A stretch of DNA of 10,695 nt from NCBI GenBank assembly GCA_014885115.2, contig WKLE02002029.1:7357-18051 (forward strand), in the 5' to 3' direction. The position numbers and the translations under genes were made by a program. How positions within the stretch are numbered: the stretch's first letter is position 1; each line of letters starts with the position of its first letter. The stretch comes from Asterionellopsis glacialis. Its lineage: Eukaryota > Bacillariophyta > Plagiogrammaphyceae > Rhaphoneidales > Asterionellopsidaceae. Positions 1 to 7,603 of the stretch are shown here, piece after piece. The notes under the pieces are model-generated. The model was not told the origin of the DNA, did not search any database, and saw only the letters and a list, made by a program, of their open reading frames with translations.

Positions 1-793
1 GGGGGCATACAAAATTGCCCAAAGGTAGGGGTGAGCTTACCCATTTTTGGATCTGAAAATAGGGGAAGACCTCACAGTCCACTTTTCTGCTGATGTCATT
101 TGTTTTTGGGTACCATTTTTTAGGAAATAGTATCAGCCAATGAATATACATCATTTTGCCTGCTGCAGAACATTTACTCCAACTATGTTTCTGAAATGAC
201 CCAGTACTTCTCAACCAGCTTACATGGAGCTATTGTACCTGGGGTACCTGCTACACACTGTAACAAGCACAAGTACAAAAGCACATGCAGAAACAGAAAC
301 ATAAACACAAACATGGACAGGTTGTTCCATTGAGAATGCCTTGCCTATTATTATTTTGTCATCCACCAGTAGGGTCAATACCTGGTACCTGCATGGTTAA
401 CCAAGGAAGGAGGTGAAGTTGAAGCAGGATAGTACTCTTCTTCAAATTTTCAATCTTGTAGAGCCACAGTTTTGGACTGTTCTGGATGACATATGCATGT
501 AATACAACATTCTAATTGGCTGGTTAGAATGGAGGGTATTTCCATAATTCTGACAAAAAAGTTGTTAAAATGGGGTCAGGATAAATGGCCAACTACCACC
601 CCCAAAAACAGTGAACATGATTTCTGAAATTCAGAAGAAAAAAATTGTTGAAAGAGGGCCCTATATACTGTTGGTCTGCAAATAATTGCGTACCTTGGAG
701 TCTTCCAATGCTCAGCTACATAGAAATGGGTCAAATTGCAACAAAATTTGTCTGTCAATCCATCTGTTTATACAACATACACAATTATCCTTT
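1..793. other. No recognisable gene; stop-rich on both strands
   Basis: Short minus-strand frames exist (one of 60 codons at 576-758), but none shows a motif I can name and stops are frequent. It could be the continuation of the decayed element to the right. It contains the hexamer-like repeat at 263-319, and a small inverted repeat GGGCA/TGCCC at 3-7 and 16-20 at the left edge. Confidence 0.4.
263..319 (-). repeat. Degenerate hexanucleotide repeat reading as alternating Cys-X
   Basis: On the minus strand, TGT or TGC occurs at every second codon for ten cysteines (C-P-C-L-C-L-C-F-C-F-C-M-C-F-C-T-C-A-C), each 6 bases apart with no indel. The pattern TGTTTN is best explained as a decayed (TGTTTN)n microsatellite. 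It sits in a short frame with stops on both sides, so a cysteine-rich protein is not supported. Confidence 0.6.
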
Positions 794-2030
794 TTACATA
801 AAATTATAACACATAAGTAATTTTACAAGAGAATGATTATCTTGCCACATCAAACATTGTTCAACATTGACATGGTGGTCATCATGTGGAACAACTGTTC
901 CTGCACCCTCTGTTGATGCCAATGTCACCAAACTTTTTTTTTGGTAAGTACGTGCCATTGTGTTCTTCTGTTGCAAAGGTTGTAATAGTTGATTGCATAT
1001 GAAGCATTCACAAGGCAAATCACTTATCACCAATGGTAAAGTATTCTGTGGTGTCATGTTTTTATCATAAGTCATCAATTTTACTGCATGTAACTTTCTT
1101 GTACCTTAGATTGCTTTCCCCCCTTTGGTATCTAAAACTTTTGCTCTGTTATCCAGGAACTCACCAATTAATGTTTCCTTTTTTGCATGGTTTCCACAAC
1201 AAAATAAAACTATCTTGAATCCATTCCATATGTTCCCTTTCCCTTTAGCCTCTTGTCCTTGTTCATCTCAAACTCACTCTGATTATTCCTTGCCCCTGTT
1301 GTTTCTGTTAATGTTGAATTCCAAAAACAAGTCCTGAAAACCCCTTCCTCATTTGTGGACCTGTTTACATTTAATTCTTGTTCTGCTATGTGACATTTTG
1401 GTACTTTACCATATGTGTTGTGAACAGTCACCTTTGAAGTTATCCACTACAGCCAACCCTGTGGATTAATTCTCTGTCAGGGTGCCTGTCTTGTACTGTT
1501 GTAATTTGAACAATTTTTTGTCTGCATCTGTATTGAGTAGGTACATTGTCAAACCAAACTTCAATTACTTTTAGTGGTCATCAAAGAGAAGCAAACTTAT
1601 TTTTGTAAAACAGGATGAGATGGTCAAGACATTGATTGTGCATGGCATGATCACTCTTTTTACCTTTAATTGCTGCCTGAAATTGCATCCAGTACAGTTG
1701 TACATATTCCCAATATACACCAGGTATAATCCAGTACATTCCATTGTTCACAGGACATGACAATGACCGCTCAAATGGACCCACCCTCATCCCCCCAAAC
1801 ATCCTGGCACCATTATGGTGATATCAAACACAACTGGCAAACCCGTCAAGCATCAAAACTTAGATGGATGGCATACCATTCAAAATTTGAAAATTGTCAA
1901 AAGTTTTGGTACAGAGAAAACCACGTGATACAAACTTTGCATGCAAGTCAACATAGCACTACTGCAATTAGAGAACCAAACCAACTTTGTCAATGTTCCA
2001 GCCTACCAGAAATTGTTCTGTAATGAGCTC
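794..2030 (-). pseudogene. Decayed mobile-element ORF with W-x-D-x4-Q-Y motif
   Basis: No intact frame exists, but consecutive pieces in different minus frames read as one protein. In order: a piece containing VLMLDGFASC (about 1840-1870), a piece with KSDHAMHNQCLDHLILFYKN (about 1595-1655), then VIEVWFDNVPTQYRCRQK (about 1515-1568), then NFKGDC...HIW and GKVPKCHIAEQELN (about 1375-1440), a Lys-rich segment ending GTYGMDS (about 1210-1260), and finally an open piece to 794 with LPLVISDLPCECFIC. The order and spacing (an early hydrophobic-Asp strand, an Asp/His helix, then W-x-D-x4-Q-[YF]-[KR]) recall a family of uncharacterised transposon-like proteins with a D/G-x3-Q-[YF]-K motif that I know from several eukaryotes; this assignment is from memory. 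At least five frame changes or stops separate the pieces. The N-terminus of such a protein is missing or replaced by the DUF6570-like relic just upstream. It cannot make a full-length product. Confidence 0.55.
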
Positions 2031-2049
2031 TTCAAAATCAACACCTCCA

Positions 2050-3832
2050 CAAACATTGAATGATTCTGCAATAGTATGCAAATGCGCAAGTATATTTTCT
2101 TTTTTATCTTAATTTGAAATATCATGCAATGTTTCTGCTGTACTAACTAATGAATATGAAAGAGATACTGTTCTGTTTGAATTTCTGTCATGATTTGTTT
2201 GTGTCATATCATCATGTTGGATAATGACATTTTGTAGTGAAGTTGTTGATCAAATTTGTGCTGTATCATCTCCTAATGCTGCTTCTCTTTCTAAAGCTTG
2301 CTCTAATGATATCTTGATTGATTTTTGAAATAGTTGCTTATTGAATTCTTGAACAATTTGTTGAAATAATGGGAATGAACAAAGTGGTGGGTCATTTTGA
2401 TATAATGGATTTACATGTGATAATATACCTTTCCATTGGTAAATGGCATATGATCACCCACAAAATAAATTTGTTGCAAGAGGCCTATTAACTAAAGTAT
2501 CCATATTTCCCTCAGGACCAACAAAACTTAAGGTTAAAAATTTATCCAATGTTTTTTTAATTATTTTTGAAACATTGTTATTTGATTTATTTTGCTCACA
2601 GGCTCATAACAAGTGGAAGTAATGCAATATCAGGTGCATCATGTTGGAAAAGAATAACATGACCTCTCAACTTATGTCTGGTAAAGTCTGTTCATCCCCT
2701 ATTCATTTGGTTGTTGCTCTGTAATTTTGCAATTGAATTGAACATTCCTCTATAACAAGCTAAAATGTTTTATTCAAAGATACTTGGTTTGCTTAATGAA
2801 AGTCTTTTAAAATAAGGAAGCTTTACACCTTCAGCTTCAGAGTTAGGTGGCTGTTGGTTTTGAACCAAATAAGTATAACAATTAGGACAAACAAATGTTG
2901 CTTCATTATTATTGTATATATGTACAAATTTTGGATGGATATAATAAAATTTGTTTGATGTTGTCTTGGATTTGTAAATATTTTTAATTTCCATAAATGG
3001 AATTCTCCAAGGTAAATGTCTTCATCCAATGGTAATAGAGGGGGTTGTTGTTTTTTTAGGAGTAAGAAATCATCTAAATCTTTTTTATTCAGACAAATCA
3101 AAGGTACAATATTATCTAGATACATGTATGTATATTTAAAAATAATTTGTTCTGGTTGCCTAATTCCACAAAGTCCACATGTAATATATACATCAATTGA
3201 TGACCAATGTTAGTTGAATTTTCATCATCAATTTTTTTTAGATATCCTCCTCTTCCTTGAGATTTTAGAAATCTATAAAGAATATCATACTGTTCCTTTA
3301 AAGTACATCTTTCTTCTTTTATTTCTTTAATGATTTTTGTTTTGGAATTTTGATCTGGAAGATTTTCCATTTCAAAATAGCAATGATAACCAATATTTAA
3401 ATAATAAAGCATCACATCAGATTCTGGATCACATTCAAAAGTATCAAAATTTAAAATGTTGTCATCAAAAGATGAAATTTGAGTATTAAATGATGGGACA
3501 TGGTGTTCTTTTTGTTTGGTGATACTGTCTTGTTTTCTTTTTATGTCCTTTTGTTTTTCTTTTTGTTTATCTTCTAGAATTTCATTCATTCTTGCTCTGC
3601 ATTTACATTCTGCATCTTTTTGTTTATCTTATTGACTTTGATTCATTCTTGCTCTGTATTTACATTCTGCTTCTTTTTGTTGATCTTCTAGATTTTGATT
3701 CATTCTTGCTTTGCATTTATCTTTTGCTTCTTTTTGTTTGTTTTCTTGACTTTGATTCCTTCTTGCTTTGTATGTACATTCTGCATCTTTTTGTTTAAGC
3801 TCAACTTTTTTATGGTCTTGTTCTGATTTCAT
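2050..3832 (-). pseudogene. Decayed Helitron-type ORF, DUF6570-like region with repeat N-terminus
   Basis: The reading starts at ATG 3830-3832 and encodes a highly charged Lys/Glu/Gln-rich N-terminus made of 19-residue repeats (MNQSQEDKQKEAEC-like), broken by TAA at 3629-3631, then continuing in the same frame to about 3200. After a frame change come a CxxC pair (CGLC, 3168-3179), LDNIVPLICLNKKDLDDFL and, after another shift near 3005, IPFMEIKNIY..., then a second CxxC pair (CPNC, 2878-2889), a SEAEGVKLPYFKRLSLS stretch, and LRGHVILFQHDAPDIALLPL (about 2610-2670). Next is FVGPEGNMDTLV (about 2500-2540) and YAIYQWKGILSHVNPLYQND (about 2395-2455). Two CxxC pairs, then a G-HVI-F segment, then an F-x-G-P segment followed by W-x3-L-x3-NPLY, is the pattern I associate with DUF6570, which usually precedes the HUH Rep domain of Helitron replicases. 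An acidic, Ser-rich linker follows to about 2050. No HUH motif or Pif1 helicase is seen. At least three shifts and several stops make it inactive. Confidence 0.6.
3591..3800 (-). repeat. 57-bp tandem repeat, four copies, in frame (19 aa)
   Basis: The phrase CTTGCT(C/T)TG on the plus strand recurs at 3591, 3648, 3705 and 3762, an exact 57-base spacing; a degraded partial copy lies at about 3545-3590. On the minus strand each unit encodes about 19 residues of the form KARMNQSQEDKQKEAECKY, predicted to be a charged helix or coiled coil. Because 57 is divisible by three, copy gain or loss keeps the frame. The copies differ by several substitutions, so the array is not recent. It forms the N-terminus of the DUF6570-like relic. 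Confidence 0.85.
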
Positions 3833-4189
3833 TTTTTTAAATACTATATTAAAATAAAATCATAGTGTTAGACATATTTGTATAAAAATGAAACATATCC
3901 ATAAAAAATATGAATAGAAAAGAAAATAGAAAAAGAATATGAAGAAAATCCAATACCACAAAGGTAGGTTGTTGCTTTTTGAAGAAGTATTAGTTTCATT
4001 CCAACCCCATATTGGGTGTTCTTCTAGTTGGAGGCTTTTTGTATATTTTTCTTAATTTTTTTTGTTTTTTGTTTTTGTAGTTATGCAATTATGCACTTGT
4101 ATACATTGGATAAGTTTTTAATGTTATGAAGTTGTTATTGCCTTTTTAATTTTTTTTTAATTTTTTTTATTTTCTTAATATTTGATTTA
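3833..4189. other. AT-rich gap between two mobile-element ORF remnants
   Basis: No ORF of note. The stretch contains long T-runs on the plus strand (about 4035-4075 and 4140-4180) and A-rich sequence at 3885-3960. It separates the end of the upstream minus-strand remnant (4190-5442) from the start codon of the DUF6570-like remnant, so it is probably the intergenic spacer, with the promoter and 3' end, between two genes of one element or two elements. I see no hairpin, CTRR end or terminal repeat in it. Confidence 0.4.
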
Positions 4190-5442
4190 AAGTGTTTGAA
4201 TACTTTCCCAACCAAGTTCAGTAAAAAGTTCAGTGAATTTGGAGTCTTCTACATTCACATTAAATGAATGGAGGCATTCTCAAATCCATCTCATGTATCT
4301 TGGTGAAGCACTTTTGTCCCCAAATAATGCAGGAGATTCATTATAAACAAGTTTGATGATATCTTTGTGATTACGTTTATCAAACATTTCAATTATATCT
4401 TCAGTCAATAAGTGCACTATGCTGACAACAATATTGAAAAGAAAGGAAGTAAACTTGTTGGAGTGATTAAATTATGAGCTATTTTAACTACTCTCTAAAA
4501 TTACTCGACAATCCACCGATTCATCTTCTCAACCTATTTCCTGTACGGGATCCTACAGCCATTCTACTTAGAGTTCAGTTCCAATGGAGTTCAGTTTAAC
4601 CATGTGGCCTGAACTCCCCAAGGCAGCCACTGCATTCCGGTGTGATGCATCATGCTTTTGAGTTGTGCTGCTGCAGAGTGGATTTCCATGTGCTTCATTT
4701 CTGATGTCAGTGTTCTCTTGGATGTGGCGCATCACCGCACATTCTTGTTTGTCCTTGTCTGTGATGTCAGCACATAACGGTACGTCCATACTACTACAGT
4801 TGATTGACATCATTGCGCTAGTCTTGCAAATCACCTACTACAATAAGTATCTACTTAAAGGAGGGTAATCACCATAATCATCTTTTTCTGTTAAATATCT
4901 TGCTATAAAACTAGCCTTGTAAGTAAATTTGGTCCTACCCAATTCATTTAAGTAGTTCAAAAGCTTGGTTGTATAACATTGATGTAACTCTTCATCATCT
5001 TGAATGAATCTTCTTAAATTAAAATCTAAAGGTGGATATGTCACCCATTTCACACTCTTCAAAGTTGCTCCTGGTTTAATATTGATATCATTGCCCTCCC
5101 ATCCACAATGAACAACTTGATCTAAAATATTTAATTTCTGTCTATCATGATATTTCTTGGGAGCAGAAGCAGTATCATTGTCATTGAATCCCAAAACATT
5201 TTCAACAGGAAGAGTAAATTGAGAATGCTGTTGACCATTCTCATCATAAAAATTAAAAGACCAAATGAAGTTTGTTGGATTTTAATGTATCCTTTGTAAT
5301 GCTTATTGTTGCAAGACTTCCATGTGGTCTTGTTCTTCCAATTGTCAATCTCACCTGTGATCCTCTTTCTTGGAGACCTTGCAGGAGGCTTGTTGGTGGG
5401 CTGGCATGGTATTTTTTCACCTTGTTGCTTAGTTTTGGGCAT
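4190..5442 (-). pseudogene. Decayed ORF of unknown family, probably mobile-element borne
   Basis: It begins at ATG 5440-5442, 14 codons after an in-frame TAA, with a basic, Pro-rich N-terminus (MPKTKQQGEKIPCQPTNKPP, then RSPRKRITGEIDNWKNKTTW). At about 5280 the frame must change by one base, in the run ATTAAAATCC, after which NPTNFIWSFNFYDENGQQ, ILDQVVHCGWEGNDI, GATLKSVKWVTYPPLDF and LLNYLNELGRTKFTYKASF read on without a stop to about 4841. Two adjacent TAG codons (4835-4840) interrupt, then the same frame continues to 4568 with NAVAALGSSG. After several stops, a last piece (about 4190-4465) reads FLFNIVVSIVHLLTEDIIEM, NESPALFGDKSASPRYMRWI and FTELFTELGW with one stop. In total this is about 400 codons. 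I do not recognise the family and assign no function. Common strand and decay state suggest it belonged to the same mobile element as the remnants to its left. Confidence 0.5.
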
Positions 5443-6110
5443 TTTGGAGGGTGGCTTGTTACTGTTATTTTAAACTTAAATTTGAATTTTTAATAATTTT
5501 ATAATAAGTGATATTTATATGATATAGTATAATATCCAGAATAATAAAAATGTAGATTTATCAAAAAAAGGTGTTAGTGAAATCACTGACAATTTTTTTT
5601 TGGTTGGTAGATTTTATTTACCACAAAATATGACAGTGTAAATAAGATATCAAACATGATTTTCTTTTGAAAAACAAATAATTTATGTGCAACTCTGCTT
5701 TGAAAAATTAAAAATTTGAATTTTCAAATTTCAAATTTAGTATGAAAATCATTAGGTGCCTTTGTGGTATACAGTACAATGCAGATGACATTTGAAAAAA
5801 GTTGATAATTAATTTTAAAAAACAGTTATGGAGTATCATTTTTTATTTTTTGAGCGTTTGTCAAATTTACATACAAAAGAAAGTAGAAAAAGTTATATTG
5901 ATTTTTAGTGCAAAAGAATATAAAATGCTACTAGAAAAAATAACAAGGCAAATTACAGCGCAAAAAACTTCATGGTTTTTGTACAGCTTGACAACACTGA
6001 ACCAAAAAAAAGGGCAACAACAAAAAAGTACTAATTGATTCATACATTAATTTCTGTTATTATTTTAACATACTACTGCTAAAGGTAATTTCCACTAAAT
6101 GCTAGGCCTA
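5443..6110. other. AT-rich stretch without a convincing gene
   Basis: A 78-codon plus-strand open frame (5802-6038) exists but has AT-driven composition and no recognisable motif. The stretch contains two small inverted repeats: GTTAGTGA/TCACTGAC (5573-5580 and 5583-5590, 7 of 8 pairs, spacer AA), followed by a T-run, and AAATTTGAA/TTCAAATTT (5712-5720 and 5723-5731, perfect, spacer TT), followed by another CAAATTT. It may be the upstream flank of the remnant ending at 5442. Confidence 0.4.
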
Positions 6111-6735
6111 CTTTTTCTATAATCCTCAGTCTTTTGAACCCTTGTTCTTGAACATGATGTTAACATATTCATGGATAACACCTACCCTATACCAAAAAGG
6201 GTCCTTGTCACGGTTCTGAACTGGAGTATAAGCATCCAACTTATGTAATTTACAAATATAATCCAATTTATGTATAGAATGATACAATTCATAATTTCTG
6301 GAACTTTTGCAGACTTCTTGGAGGCAATTGGAGTATGTTTTTGTTTTGGTACTTTTTTTGCTATACTAACTTTCTTACCATTCCCCTTTTTGGGGATTTT
6401 AATATTACCACTACAGTATTATTACTGTTGGAGTTTTCATGTTGAATGATTTCTAAATAATATGTTTTTCTTCTCTGCAACCTCATCTTCTCTTGTATGT
6501 ACCTAACTTCCAGATAATGGTAATAAAGCTGTTTACTTAAACCACCTACTTTTCCCATACTTTTGCTATAACTACTATTAAACATATATTCAGATGTACA
6601 CGTAAGATTTTCATCAGAATTCATATTTGATAAATCCATAATTTCTGGTATCTTCCATCCAATTGCCTTGCATTTTGCTTTACGACCTGCTTTTACAATA
6701 ATAATACTTTTCTTATTATCCCCCTTTTTTCATTA
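6111..6735 (-). pseudogene. Weak coding remnants, possible DNA-binding mobile-element protein
   Basis: Two minus-strand pieces are open. The first, from just after a TGA at 6730-6732 to 6361, starts with a basic segment (KAGRKAKCKAIGWKIPEI), passes an internal Met at 6639, and has a charged Arg/Lys/Gln-rich helix-like part (YIQEKMRLQRRKTYYLEIIQ). The second (about 6120-6290) reads YELYHSIHKLDYICKLHKLD and DKDPFWYRVGVIHEYVN before a TGA. The Asp-Pro-Phe-Trp with flanking helices loosely resembles Myb/SANT- or MADF-like domains carried by some DNA transposons, but this is only a shape resemblance. Both pieces share CCAGAAATTATG near their junctions (6290s and 6630s). Function is unknown and the coding nature itself is uncertain. 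Confidence 0.3.
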
Positions 6736-7023
6736 CCACTATTTCCACTGTTGGTTTTCAGCCTAGAACTTGTAGTAAATAAAGTGTTTTCTCTTTTTTT
6801 ATGAGAACAATGATATATGCATTACAATTACCAATAATTTCTTCAAACAGTAGACTAGCTGATTGATGACTATGTAGAGTACAGTATAACCAATGCAGAC
6901 AGACACCAGACACGGGGCTGAAAAATAGCTTGCGGACTTACTGCAACCAATTCTACATAACGTTATGTCAGTATACATTGATTCTGTAGAAAAGATGCAT
7001 TTTTTATTGAAAAAAAAAACAAA

Positions 7024-7167
7024 TAAAAGCATGGACTGGACTGGACTGGACTGGACTGGACTGGACTGGACTGGACTGGACTGGACTGGACTGGACTGGA
7101 CTGGACTGGACTGGACCAGGGTCCAGTGTAAAAGCATGGAATGCAATGGACCAGGGTCCAGTGTAAA
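7024..7167. repeat. (TGGAC)x17 satellite inside a 35-bp tandem repeat
   Basis: TGGAC is repeated exactly 17 times without interruption (7032-7116). It is preceded by TAAAAGCATGGA (7024-7035) and followed by TGGACCAGGGTCCAGTGTAAA. The same head recurs at 7129-7140 and the same 21-base tail at 7147-7167. The second copy (7129-7163) is thus a 35-base unit whose middle reads GGAATGCAATGGACC, three mismatches from three TGGAC-type units, while the first copy holds the expansion. TGGACC-AG-GGTCCA is itself palindromic. Open frames across it on both strands (TGLDW on plus, SSPVQ on minus) exist because the pentamer contains no stop in any frame. Confidence 0.95.
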
Positions 7168-7191
7168 TAAACTCATATGGTTTCTTGTGTA

Positions 7192-7309
7192 AAATTGCAC
7201 CTCTGAGGAAAAAAACAAATACCCGTGTATTTGTCTAAAATCGTCAAAATTTGGGATATCTTTTGCTAAAATGAGGACAGTTCAACCAAAAAAGGCAGAG
7301 GTGTAATTT
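7192..7309. repeat. 118-bp inverted-repeat unit, MITE-like or hairpin
   Basis: AAATTGCACCTCTG (7192-7205) pairs with CAGAGGTGTAATTT (7296-7309), 13 of 14 positions. The interior holds a perfect 8-bp stem, ACAAATAC/GTATTTGT (7215-7222 and 7227-7234), with a four-base loop. No coding sequence lies inside, and no clear target-site duplication is visible at the ends. It lies about 300 bases beyond the CDC14 stop codon. Confidence 0.5.
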
Positions 7310-7603
7310 CAGAGAACATAAATGATATATCAATTATGTTTATGAAAGCCAATTTACTGTTTGGAGACAAATGTGTGAAACTACTTGCGTCAGATACTGC
7401 ACATTCGTTCTTATCAGAAAAACTGCAACATTAATTTTAATCACACATTTAAATAAGCTCTTATATCTAACCTGTTAAGCACAATTTCTGATATAGTATT
7501 GTAATACAATTGACACTTGTTTCTCTCGCATAGATGACAAACAAATTCGTTATTATTCCCACTATCTCTACTCCCTTTGCTGATATGAAACCCTTTTGGA
7601 ATA
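7310..7603. other. CDC14 3' flank
   Basis: No ORF is supported. The stretch presumably contains the CDC14 3' UTR. I see no clear AATAAA on the minus strand close to the stop; the nearest clean copy I noticed reads from plus TTTATT near 7005, about 600 bases away, which is too far to call. Confidence 0.4.

Noticed and set aside
794..1430. piggyBac-like transposase
   Set aside because: A first impression from KDKRLKGKGTYGMDS-type sequence did not hold: no piggyBac DDD motif context or NKPV block is present, and the fragments fit the W-x-D-x4-Q-Y protein better.
3592..3798. Plus-strand ORF of Leu/Phe-rich repeats (LLLFVDLLDFDSF-like)
   Set aside because: It is the complement of the 57-bp repeat; the minus strand gives the sensible charged protein that continues into the DUF6570-like relic.
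5802..6038. 78-codon plus-strand ORF
   Set aside because: AT-driven composition (Lys, Ile, Phe, Leu), no motif, and no supporting context.
6965..7218. Overlapping open frames on both strands with TGLDW or SSPVQ repeats
   Set aside because: They exist only because the TGGAC pentamer has no stop codon in any frame on either strand; the flanks are non-coding.
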